DNA from: Chthonomonas sp. UBA2785
GTDB taxonomy: Bacteria; Armatimonadota; Fimbriimonadia; Fimbriimonadales; Fimbriimonadaceae
DNA: 64,000 bases
Direction of reading: 5' to 3'
Assembly: GCA_002352215.1 (NCBI GenBank)
Contig: DEIB01000038.1
Span: 62,001-126,000 of the forward strand
The position numbers and the translations under genes were made by a program. This document shows, piece by piece, positions 31,553 to 40,126 of the stretch; the stretch's first letter is position 1, and every line of letters begins with the position of its first letter. Under the pieces are notes generated by a model, which was not told the DNA's origin, ran no database searches, and was given only the letters and a program-made list of their open reading frames with translations.

Positions 31553-33394
31553 ATGTCCGGAAACATCGAGCGCATCGTGGCAACTGACTGCGGCTCGACA
31601 ACGACCAAAGCCATCCTCATCGAACGCAACTCGCAGGGCCAGTACCGCCTGGTCGCTCGTGGCGAAGCCCCCACTACGGTGGAAAAGCCGTTCGAAGACG
31701 TGACCGTCGGCGTTCTCAATGCCATGACCGAGCTGGAAGAAATCACCGGCGAAGTGATGCCCGAGGGCTATGAAGTGGGCCGACGTTCTTTGATCAAGGA
31801 CGGTCAGGTCTATCGCCTGCTCAAAGATGGCCAAGCGGCGATGACCCGAAGCACTCCGCACGATGGCGCGGACCTTTATGTTTCCACCTCCAGCGCCGGC
31901 GGCGGTCTGCAGATGATGGTGGCGGGCGTGGTGAAATCCATGAGCGCAGAAAGCGCCGAGCGTGCCGCTCTGGGTGCGGGCGCCATCCTGATGGACACCT
32001 TGGCCGTGGACGACGGCCGCAAAGATTTTGAGAAGGTGGAGCGGCTCCGCCAACTTCGCCCCGACATCATCCTGATGTCCGGTGGTACCGACGGGGGCAC
32101 TGTCTCTCACCTCGCCGACATGGCTGAAGTCATCCGCCGCGCCGACCCCAAGCCCCGCTTTGGTGACATGAAGCTCCCGGTCATTTTCGCCGGCAACGTG
32201 GAAGCGCGCGGCGCGGTGAAGGAGGTCCTTGGTGGAGGCGTCTCCCTGAAGGAAGTGGACAACCTCCGTCCTTCCCTGGAAAATGAAAACCTCGACCCGG
32301 CCCGCGACGAAATCCACGAGCTATTCCTAGAGCACGTGATGCAGCAGGCCCCCGGCTACAACAAGCTCCTGGAATGGGCCAGCGAAGAAGTCATGGCGAC
32401 GCCCAACGCTGTGGGCAAGCTGATGAAGAACTACGCCGACCAGGAAGGCATCAACATCCTGGGCGTGGACATCGGCGGGGCGACCACCGACGTGTTCTCC
32501 GTCTTTGGCGGCACCTATAACCGCACGGTTTCGGCCAACTTGGGCATGAGCTACTCGATTTGTAACGTGCTGAAGGAATCCGGCACGGACAACATCGGCC
32601 GTTGGCTCCCGTTCGAAATGGATCCGTTCGAAATGCGCAACCGACTGCGCAACAAGATGATCCGCCCGACGACCATCCCGCAGACTTACGAAGACCTGCT
32701 GATTGAGCAAGCGGTAAGCCGCGAAGCCCTGCGCTTGGCCTTCTACCACCACAAGTCGCTCGCTCGTAGCCTCAAGGGGACGCAGCAACAGCGCGACGTG
32801 GGCCAAATCTTTGAGCAGGCCGGTGGCGGCGAAACCCTCATCAAGATGATGGACCTCGACATGATCATCGGGTCCGGCGGGGTGCTGAGCCACGCCCCCA
32901 AGCGCGCACAATCCGCGCTCATGATGATGGATGCCTACGAACCGGAGGGCATCACCATGCTCACCGTGGACAGCATCTTTATGATGCCGCACCTCGGCGT
33001 GCTGAGCGAGCACTTCTTTGATGCTGCGCGGCAGGTGTTTGAATACGACTGTATTGTCAAGTGCGGCCACTGCATTGCGCCGGTGGGCCAAGCCAAGCCG
33101 GGCGAAGTCGCCATCACGGTCTCCGGCGATGGAGTGAGCGAATCGGTGAAGGTGGGCGAAATCAAGGTCATCCCGGCGGGTCGCGGCGAGTTCCGCGAAC
33201 TCACAGTGACTCCCTCGCGCGGCCTCGACATCGGCGCCGGCAAGGGCAAGGCGGTCACGCAGAAGTTCGAGGGTGGCACCGTCGGCATCATCATTGATGC
33301 GCGAGGACGCCCGCTCAACCTCAGCCCGGATGTGAAGGAACGAGTCGGCAAGAACCGCGAGTGGCTGGAAGCCATGGGCCTTCCCCTCCCCTAA
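31553..33394 (+). CDS. GlmL/MutL-family (glutamate mutase L) ASKHA ATPase
   Basis: This 613-residue protein has two actin-fold nucleotide-binding signatures, ATDCGSTTTKAILIE at the N terminus and GVDIGGATTDVFSVF in the middle. Other GlmL-type segments are VSTSSAGGGLQMMVAGVV, MSGGTDGGTVSHLADMAEVI and AGNVEARGAVKEVL. GlmL is encoded between the subunits of B12-dependent glutamate mutase and is thought to act as a chaperone. No mutase subunit genes are present here, and the protein extends to a long C-terminal part ending in a small beta domain with SRGLDIGAGKGKAVTQKF. An orphan reactivase or a new function are both possible. Confidence 0.8.
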   Translation: MSGNIERIVATDCGSTTTKAILIERNSQGQYRLVARGEAPTTVEKPFEDVTVGVLNAMTELEEITGEVMPEGYEVGRRSLIKDGQVYRLLKDGQAAMTRSTPHDGADLYVSTSSAGGGLQMMVAGVVKSMSAESAERAALGAGAILMDTLAVDDGRKDFEKVERLRQLRPDIILMSGGTDGGTVSHLADMAEVIRRADPKPRFGDMKLPVIFAGNVEARGAVKEVLGGGVSLKEVDNLRPSLENENLDPARDEIHELFLEHVMQQAPGYNKLLEWASEEVMATPNAVGKLMKNYADQEGINILGVDIGGATTDVFSVFGGTYNRTVSANLGMSYSICNVLKESGTDNIGRWLPFEMDPFEMRNRLRNKMIRPTTIPQTYEDLLIEQAVSREALRLAFYHHKSLARSLKGTQQQRDVGQIFEQAGGGETLIKMMDLDMIIGSGGVLSHAPKRAQSALMMMDAYEPEGITMLTVDSIFMMPHLGVLSEHFFDAARQVFEYDCIVKCGHCIAPVGQAKPGEVAITVSGDGVSESVKVGEIKVIPAGRGEFRELTVTPSRGLDIGAGKGKAVTQKFEGGTVGIIIDARGRPLNLSPDVKERVGKNREWLEAMGLPLP

Positions 33395-33409
33395 CTTCGG
33401 TCCGTAGCC

Positions 33410-33464
33410 AAAACAAAAAATCCCTCTCCGCCTCCAATGAGGTTGAGAGGGATTCTTTTTGTTT
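33410..33464. terminator. Bidirectional terminator after the GlmL-like gene
   Basis: AATCCCTCTC pairs with GAGAGGGATT, with an inner CCTC/GAGG pairing in the loop. A-rich and T-rich flanks serve both convergent genes. Confidence 0.85.
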
Positions 33465-33475
33465 CTTCCCGAAGT

Positions 33476-36400
33476 TTAGGCGCCGCGATTGACGCGGTTC
33501 ATCAGCTTGCTCAGCCAGCCCTTGTCATCCATTTCTTGCTGGCGGCGCAGTTCGGCCACCTTGGTGTGCTGTTCCAGGTCGCGATCCGGGTCCGGATACG
33601 CCTTGTCCAACATGCGCTGGAGGTGATCCGCCGGGGCGAGGTGAAGCTGAATCGGCAAACCAGACTCGTCAGAGAGCATCTGCACCGACTCTTCGCTCAG
33701 CGCGGACGCCCCCATTACGTGCAGGGTGCCCCCTTCAATAGTTACCGGCAAGGTGCGGAGACGAATGGCCGTATCCCGGCTGAATCGAGCGAGGATTTCG
33801 GGCTTGGGCACCAGAGATTGGCCCATCAGGCGCTGAATGGCGGACGCATGCTCCAGGGCAATGCGGCTCTCTTCGGCTTCTTCTTCGGTCAAGAATCCCG
33901 CATCCGCGCTGGCGCGTCCGTCGTCGTCCTCTTCCTTAAAGTCAGTCGACGGAATCGCCGAAGCTGAAGCGCGCTCCACTTCAATCTCGCGGTTCATCCG
34001 GTCCAGCATCTGCTCAATCATGAGCGGGGTCGTGTCGTTTCTCGGCTGCACCGACGGCTGATTCTCGCCGCTCATGAACTCCATCCAAGCTGCGCGTGCC
34101 TCTTCGGTAGCGCTCAAAGTGAACCCATCTTCGGTCTTTTCAGTGGCCGGGGCCGTCGGGGCAGCGTCAAACGATGCCACTTCCGCTTCGGCGGGGCTGA
34201 GTTCTTCCTGGAATGCGACGACGGGGGGCTCGACAATGGGAGGGGCATCGAAGGAAGCAACTTCCGCTTCAGCCGGGCTCAATGCAGCCGGAGTTTCGAA
34301 TACGCTGGGCTCATCGATGACGGCTGCTTCCGCCTCAACTTCGGCCAGTTCCGGTTCCGCCACCTCAAAGATCGGCTCGTCTTGAACTTCTTGAGAAATT
34401 TCGGGTTCGGCGACGGCAAACGCTTCGGGTTCCACCACCGACGAGCCAAAGTTATCGCCCCGGGCAATTCCAATTCGGGCGAGGAGATCATCCAGCGCCA
34501 CACTGCCCGTGTTCTGACTCACCGGCTCGATGGGGGTGGGTTCAATGGGCTCCGAGGCCGTCGTGGGCTTTTCTGCTTCTGTAAACGCCGTTTCTTGGCT
34601 GACCGGGGCCTTGATTTCATCGAGCGGAAGCGGCGGGGGCATGGTCACCCCGGCGGAAACGGATTCTTCCGCTAGATCATCCGGAGATCCAGCGAGAGGC
34701 TCTTCCGACACGGCTTCGCCCCAACCGTCTGCTTCGGCCGCCGGCAGGTCCGTGTCAGCCTCACTGTCTTCCCAATCACTACTCGCCACGGGCTCAGCCA
34801 GGGCCGTTGCGACTTCCGCAGTGAGATCGGTCGGCGCTTCAAACTCGTCGCTTTGAGCGGCCGATGCCTCTTCCTCCTCGATCTGAGCGAGTTCGGGCAC
34901 CGCAACCGGCGCACTTACGCCAGCAAAATCGTTCGGGTACGCAGCCTGCAGGGCGGCCAACACCTCTTCTTGCGTTCGAGGCTCAACGACGAGCTTCCGT
35001 TCGGCACGCCGCTCAATTGCGGTCAGCAATGACTCATCAAAAGGCTCCATCGCCCAGCAAACAAGCTCATCGCCACGCAGTTCTACCGGGCAAGCTCGAG
35101 CAAACCAGGCCAGGCTTGCCGGCACAAGTTCAACGGCTTCCGCATGAATTGCCGGAGTGGCAATTTCTTCTGCCTTCTCTTCGATGATCGGCTCCGCCGC
35201 GATTGCCTCCGGCTCGGCCACCGGTTCCGCAACCTCAATGGGTTCAACATTCCTCGCCCAGGCTTGAGGATCGAAATGGACTTCGGGCACGATTTCAGAG
35301 CTCGCGTCTTCAACGCTCTCCTCCTCCTCCACGGCCGCCACCAGCGAATCCCAATCCGCTTCGGCGTCTGCCTCGCTCACCGTCAATTCAAGTTCAGCGG
35401 CGGGGGCTTCGACCTCTCCACTATCGTACTGGGAGACCAGCGCCTCGAGGTCCGCCGTATCAATGCCATCGCTCGGGGTGCGCGTTTCTGCAATCTGCCA
35501 AGGGGACAGACTTTCCGCTTCATGCACTGGCTCTTCAGCCGCGAGTTCGGGCTCAGCAACAGCCTCAATCGTCTCCGGCGCGGGCGCTTCGGCAACCTCG
35601 GGTGCCAATATTTCCGCCTCAAACTCTTCTTCCGCGACCCATTCTTCAGGTTCGCTGATCGATTCGCTGGTGTGGCTCGCCGCCGGTGGTGCCAGTTGGT
35701 CACCATATCGGGCCGTCCACGCTTCTGCGACCTCGTCAAAGTCGGCGATTCGGAACCGAGCCGCGCCCAGGCTTAGCTCACTAAGGGCTCGAAGGGTTTC
35801 ATTTTCGGCGGGGCTAGCCACCAGGAATTCGATCCCCGACTCATCTTCGCCCATTGGGACGGCGCGCAGGCCGCGCAAAACTTCCACGGGGAATTCAATG
35901 GCTCCGGTGGTCACCGGGTCATCGGTAGCATCGCCATCGGGCAAGTCACCGATGTCATCGAAGGCCGCTTTAGGCTCAACTTCGGCCTCGAAAGTGCTCT
36001 CAACCGGAGCTTCAGGAGCTTCGGTGGGCAGCAGCAACACGGGGTTCGGGTTCCCCGCCCAAGCCACGGCCGGGTCATTGACAAAGCGTTCAAGGAGCGA
36101 AGAAGGAATTTCGCTACCGTAACGGCTCAAAAGCTCTCGCGCAACCTCGGCGTCCGTGCCTTGCACCCACTGGATGGGGCGGCGCGCGTAGGCCATCACC
36201 AAATTCAGGGTTTCGACGGAGATTTCGCCCGCATGCAAGACGATGGCAAACGGCTCCTGGATGCTAATCGGGACGATCTTATGGCTCAGGGCCACGGTCC
36301 AGGGCAAGCAGGCGCGAATCTGAGCCTGAGCTTCGCCGCCTTCGGCTTCAATCGCCCCCAACAACGAATGGCCCAACGCACGAATCTTAGGGTCCTGGCT

Positions 36401-36553
36401 CAGGCTCCACCGAAAAGCGACATCCTTGAGCTCGGCCGGGCTCTTCGCTTGCATCCACTCTTGGCTGACGTTGCCGTACACACCCATCTCAGAGTTCGGC
36501 ACATTTGAACTCAAATCGGTCTTGTCTATCGGTTGAGAGCCTTGATTTGACAT
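33476..36553 (-). CDS. Large acidic protein with several GspE N-terminal (MshEN)-like modules and no ATPase
   Basis: The 1025-residue protein consists of about four modules separated by long Glu/Ala/Pro-rich linkers. The modules lie near residues 82-147 (ALSHKIVPISIQEPFAIVLH), 221-285 (FPVEVLRGLRAVPMGED), 477-540 (VPASLAWFARACPVELRGDE) and 913-990 (SLVPKPEILARFSRDTAIRL). Each has a short helix, a hydrophobic strand core, a segment like the L-x-V-A-x-x-x-P-x-x region, and a closing helix ending near A/SRYG or KAYP. That resembles type II secretion/type IV pilus ATPase N-terminal domains. No Walker motifs are present. There is no signal peptide. A linker repeats SPAEAEVASFDA twice. I infer a cytoplasmic scaffold; function is unknown. 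Confidence 0.6.
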   Translation of the reverse strand: MSNQGSQPIDKTDLSSNVPNSEMGVYGNVSQEWMQAKSPAELKDVAFRWSLSQDPKIRALGHSLLGAIEAEGGEAQAQIRACLPWTVALSHKIVPISIQEPFAIVLHAGEISVETLNLVMAYARRPIQWVQGTDAEVARELLSRYGSEIPSSLLERFVNDPAVAWAGNPNPVLLLPTEAPEAPVESTFEAEVEPKAAFDDIGDLPDGDATDDPVTTGAIEFPVEVLRGLRAVPMGEDESGIEFLVASPAENETLRALSELSLGAARFRIADFDEVAEAWTARYGDQLAPPAASHTSESISEPEEWVAEEEFEAEILAPEVAEAPAPETIEAVAEPELAAEEPVHEAESLSPWQIAETRTPSDGIDTADLEALVSQYDSGEVEAPAAELELTVSEADAEADWDSLVAAVEEEESVEDASSEIVPEVHFDPQAWARNVEPIEVAEPVAEPEAIAAEPIIEEKAEEIATPAIHAEAVELVPASLAWFARACPVELRGDELVCWAMEPFDESLLTAIERRAERKLVVEPRTQEEVLAALQAAYPNDFAGVSAPVAVPELAQIEEEEASAAQSDEFEAPTDLTAEVATALAEPVASSDWEDSEADTDLPAAEADGWGEAVSEEPLAGSPDDLAEESVSAGVTMPPPLPLDEIKAPVSQETAFTEAEKPTTASEPIEPTPIEPVSQNTGSVALDDLLARIGIARGDNFGSSVVEPEAFAVAEPEISQEVQDEPIFEVAEPELAEVEAEAAVIDEPSVFETPAALSPAEAEVASFDAPPIVEPPVVAFQEELSPAEAEVASFDAAPTAPATEKTEDGFTLSATEEARAAWMEFMSGENQPSVQPRNDTTPLMIEQMLDRMNREIEVERASASAIPSTDFKEEDDDGRASADAGFLTEEEAEESRIALEHASAIQRLMGQSLVPKPEILARFSRDTAIRLRTLPVTIEGGTLHVMGASALSEESVQMLSDESGLPIQLHLAPADHLQRMLDKAYPDPDRDLEQHTKVAELRRQQEMDDKGWLSKLMNRVNRGA

Positions 36554-36658
36554 AGTCCTTCACGAAAGCCAATGCTTCCAGTGGATTTATCGGTACTTCT
36601 TACAGGATTCTTGACGCCAAGGCCCGGAAATCCGTTCGGATCGCCGAGTAAATCTCGA

Positions 36659-37354
36659 TTAAATGGCGTCTTCCACCGGACCGGATTCCGGCGCTTCCAC
36701 CGGCTTCATCCGGTTCTCAAAATTGTTGTGGTGCAAGCGGAGGCGCTTGACGATCTCGACCCCTCGGTCGGCCGCATGCTCAATCGCGTGGAAGGTGTTG
36801 ATTCCGCGCAGCAGATCCCGAACTGACTCAGGTCGCTCAACGATCAGCTCCATAAAGCGCCGACGAGCGGCTTTATAGGAGGCATCGACGTTGTCGTCCA
36901 TCAGCAGGGCTTCACTCGCCACTTCCTCGTCGTACTTGAGATAGAGCGCAGTGGCGGAGCGAATGACACGGGCGGCTTCGGCCTGGAGATCATAGAGGGC
37001 CGACTTGAGTTCATCCGGGAACTGACCCGAAAGCCGCCGCGCCCGGCTGGCCATCTTTTCGGCATCGTCTCCGGCCTTTTCGAGTTCCCCGATGATGCTC
37101 AAGGTGCTCGTCAGCAAGCGGAGGTCGTTGGCCACGGGCGCTTGCTTCAGCAAGCAATCCACGGCGATCCCTACGGCCAACTTCTCGCTGTCGTCAATGA
37201 CGTCATCCAGCGACTTCACGCGCTGGTACAGGCTTTCATCGCCTTCCAGGGCGCACCGCACGCCTAACTCGAGCATTTCGACGACACAATCGGCCATCCG
37301 CAGCACCAGGGAGCGGATTTCATCAATTTGTTCGTCAAACTCGCGGCGAGTCAT
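36659..37354 (-). CDS. phoU: PhoU-family phosphate regulatory protein
   Basis: This 231-residue all-helical protein matches PhoU. It has two three-helix repeats with acidic metal-site motifs, seen as SLDDVIDDSEKLAV near residue 48 and the second-half DDNVDASYKAARRRFM, together with IGELEKAGDDAEKMASRA and INTFHAIEHAADRGVEI. PhoU restrains the PstSCAB transporter and PhoR signalling when phosphate is sufficient. No pst genes are adjacent; a PhoR-like kinase is encoded elsewhere in the window. The next gene on the same strand starts 105 bases downstream. Confidence 0.9.
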   Translation of the reverse strand: MTRREFDEQIDEIRSLVLRMADCVVEMLELGVRCALEGDESLYQRVKSLDDVIDDSEKLAVGIAVDCLLKQAPVANDLRLLTSTLSIIGELEKAGDDAEKMASRARRLSGQFPDELKSALYDLQAEAARVIRSATALYLKYDEEVASEALLMDDNVDASYKAARRRFMELIVERPESVRDLLRGINTFHAIEHAADRGVEIVKRLRLHHNNFENRMKPVEAPESGPVEDAI

Positions 37355-37418
37355 GGGGGCCTATCCTTATACAAGACGCAAGGATCGGCCCAAACGGTGC
37401 TTCAGTGGGGAATTTTTC

Positions 37419-40052
37419 TTAACAATTCAGCACCGGTAAGACTTCCAGCGTCGTCTCTGCCTTCAACTTTCCACACTTGACCTGGATTTTGTAGGTCCCC
37501 GGGGCCACAAAGTACGTCCACCACGGTTCTTGGCCCGCATCAGGCAGGCGGTAGATCTCCTTGGGCTGGGCATCCCACACCACCCGGTTGTAGCCCGCAA
37601 AGCCCGTCCCCGACATGCTGGCGATTTCCCTCCCCTTTTCATCGGTCACGGTCACGCTTACTTCTTCCGTGGCGGCCTCCTTGAGCCAGTACGTGATGGG
37701 CGCGAACTTCGGCGGGTTGGTCCCCCGGAATTCGTCATCCGCCCACAACCCTTGCAGGAACAACCGCTCAATCGGGCGGCAGTTTCGGGGTGTGAACACA
37801 TGGAGCGCCTCGCCCAGCACGGCTTCGGTGCTTTCCGAAAGGAATCGGGCGTCGTCCAGGATCCAGATGCTCCGCCCGTGGGTGCCCAGCACCACGTCAT
37901 GCTCGCGCGGGTGGATTTGGATGTCATCCACCGGGCAGTGCGGCAGGTTCTTGCCGTTTAGCCGTAGCCACGCCTTGCCCCCACTGAGCGTCACAAACAC
38001 CCCGTTCTCAGTCCCGCAATAGATCACGTTCGGGTTCTTGGGGTCTTCGCGCACTACCTTCACGCTGCGGTGCTTCGGCAGGTCGCCCGTGATGTCGTTC
38101 CAGGTCTTGCCAAAGTCGGTGGTTTGCAAAATGCGCGGGTCGTACTGGTCGTCTCGGTGGCCGTCCAGGCTCATCGTGGCGCGGCCCGCCCCGTGCGCCG
38201 AGGCGTCAATGCGGCTGACGTACCAATCGTTGCCTTTCGGCGTCACATCCTTCCATTCACCATCCACGCGCACATGCACGCGGCCGTCGTCGGTGCCCGC
38301 CCACAGCAGACCTTCGGTAAGCGGAGACTCCACCAACGAGGTCACGGTGCAGAAGGTTTCGGCCGCGGAACCTTCGGTCGTGATCTTGTCCACGTCATTG
38401 GTGGTCAGGTCACCACTAATGCGCTCCCACGTTTCGCCGCGATCGCTCAGGCGGAACACCATGTTCCCGCCCAGGTACAGAACGCTCGGGTTGTGAGGAG
38501 ACACGAAGAAGGGCGCATTCCAGTTGAACCGATACGCGGCGCCACCTTCTCGCTGCTGCGGTTGCAAGTGCCAGCGTCGCCCGGTCTTCAGGTTCGCTTT
38601 GGTCAGGTTGCCCCCTTGCCACTCGGCGTAGATCACGTCCGGATCCTCGGGATCGAACGCCACGTGGAAACCGTCGCCCCAACACACATACTTCCAATCT
38701 GAATTGGTGATGCCCGTTTGCGGCGTGCCGTCTTCGTACTTCTCTGTCTCCACCAGCGTGCTGCTGGGGCCAACCCACGAACCATTATCTTGCAGGCCGC
38801 CGGCAATGCGGTACGGCTCGCTCATGTCCAGCGCGATGTTATAGAACTGCCCGATAGCAATTTGGTTGAGGAACTGCCACTTGGCGCCCCCATCAAAGGT
38901 TTGGTAAATGCCGCCATCGTTCCCCACCACGATGTGGTCCGGATCGTTGGGGTCGAAGGCTATGGAGTGCATGTCCACGTGCATCTTGTCGCCGAAGCCG
39001 CCTCGGAACGTACGCCCGCCGTCCTCGCTGACTTCCACTTCCCAGCCCAGCATGTAAATCTTCTGATCGTTCTTGGGATGGATGCGCACCTTACAGAAGT
39101 AGAACGCACGCGGCGCGCGCACGCTCATGCGGGTCCAGGTGTTGCCACCATCTTCGCTGCGGAACAGGCCGCCCGACTTGCTGCGGTCGTCCCGGATGCT
39201 GTTGGTGCCGCCTTGGCCGCTTTCGATGACCGCGTACATGATGTCCGGGTTCTCGGCATAGAGGTCAATGCCGATGCGACCGGTGTGGGCAGGCAAACCG
39301 CCTTTGATCTTCTTCCAAGATTTGCCGCCGTCTTGGCTGCGGAACAGGCCACCCTCGGTGCTGCCGCTATCAAACTTGTGCGCCTTGCGGCGGCGATAAT
39401 ACATGGCCGCAAAGACAATGTCCGGGTTGCGGGGGTCCAGCCGCACATCGCAGCACCCGTGGTCCTTTACCGCGAGCACCTTCGCCCAGGTTTTGCCGCC
39501 GTCGGTGGTCTTGTAGAGGCCGCGCTCCTCGTTGGATCCCCACAGGTGGCCCAGAGCGGCCACGTAGCACACATCCGGGTTGCGCGGGTCCACCACGATG
39601 GCGGGAATATCGTGCGAATCAGCCAGGCCCATGTGCTGCCAGGTCGCCCCGGCGTCGGTGGAGCGATACACCCCGTTCCCCCACGAGCTGGAGTTGCGGC
39701 CGTTGCCTTCGCCCGTGCCTAGCCAGATCATCTGGTTACGTCCGAGTTCCTTTAGTTCCTTCTTGCTCTTGCCGGCTTTGGCCTCAGCCGGGTGATCAAA
39801 GTTGGCCGGCAAATCGCACACCGCGATGCTGCCCACGCTGGTGGTTTCTTCCTTGTCAAACAAAGACTCCAGGGTCGTGCCGTGGTTCTTGGTTCTAAAG
39901 AGGCCCCCCGAGGCCAAACCCACGTAGAAAACCTTACTCTCGCCCGGGGCGAAGACCACTTCGCTCACGCGGCCACCCATGGTGCCCGGACCCACACTGC
40001 GCCAGTTCAATCGCTTGATATCGGTATCCACCACCGACCGCTTCTGTGCCAT
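37419..40052 (-). CDS. Sortilin/VPS10-like beta-propeller protein with Asp-box (BNR) repeats
   Basis: The 877-residue protein consists of repeated Asp-box motifs (S-x-D-x-G-x-T-W): STDAGATWQH, TTDGGKTWAK, SQDGGKSWKK, SEDGGNTWTR, SEDGGRTF and TTDFGKTWND. Alternating with these are VDPRNPD/LDPRNPD segments. These form the blades of large beta-propellers as in VPS10/sortilin and xyloglucanase-like proteins. The C-terminal ~100 residues form an Ig-like tail (YLVAPGTYKIQV type, here YFVAPGTYKIQVKCG). No signal peptide is visible. Function could be glycan or protein binding; no catalytic acids are assigned. Start 40052 (MAQKRS) follows a TAGGAT box. Confidence 0.8.
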   Translation of the reverse strand: MAQKRSVVDTDIKRLNWRSVGPGTMGGRVSEVVFAPGESKVFYVGLASGGLFRTKNHGTTLESLFDKEETTSVGSIAVCDLPANFDHPAEAKAGKSKKELKELGRNQMIWLGTGEGNGRNSSSWGNGVYRSTDAGATWQHMGLADSHDIPAIVVDPRNPDVCYVAALGHLWGSNEERGLYKTTDGGKTWAKVLAVKDHGCCDVRLDPRNPDIVFAAMYYRRRKAHKFDSGSTEGGLFRSQDGGKSWKKIKGGLPAHTGRIGIDLYAENPDIMYAVIESGQGGTNSIRDDRSKSGGLFRSEDGGNTWTRMSVRAPRAFYFCKVRIHPKNDQKIYMLGWEVEVSEDGGRTFRGGFGDKMHVDMHSIAFDPNDPDHIVVGNDGGIYQTFDGGAKWQFLNQIAIGQFYNIALDMSEPYRIAGGLQDNGSWVGPSSTLVETEKYEDGTPQTGITNSDWKYVCWGDGFHVAFDPEDPDVIYAEWQGGNLTKANLKTGRRWHLQPQQREGGAAYRFNWNAPFFVSPHNPSVLYLGGNMVFRLSDRGETWERISGDLTTNDVDKITTEGSAAETFCTVTSLVESPLTEGLLWAGTDDGRVHVRVDGEWKDVTPKGNDWYVSRIDASAHGAGRATMSLDGHRDDQYDPRILQTTDFGKTWNDITGDLPKHRSVKVVREDPKNPNVIYCGTENGVFVTLSGGKAWLRLNGKNLPHCPVDDIQIHPREHDVVLGTHGRSIWILDDARFLSESTEAVLGEALHVFTPRNCRPIERLFLQGLWADDEFRGTNPPKFAPITYWLKEAATEEVSVTVTDEKGREIASMSGTGFAGYNRVVWDAQPKEIYRLPDAGQEPWWTYFVAPGTYKIQVKCGKLKAETTLEVLPVLNC

Positions 40053-40059
40053 ACGGTGC

Positions 40060-40065
40060 ATCCTA
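40060..40065 (-). promoter_or_regulatory. Leaderless-type -10 box of the Asp-box protein gene
   Basis: TAGGAT on the minus strand is seven bases before the ATG at 40052. It supports that start over one three codons earlier. Confidence 0.45.
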
Positions 40066-40126
40066 CTCAGAATTTGGCCAAACCTTCGCCCATTGCGTTC
40101 AACTTGGTGAGATAATGGGAGGCGTC

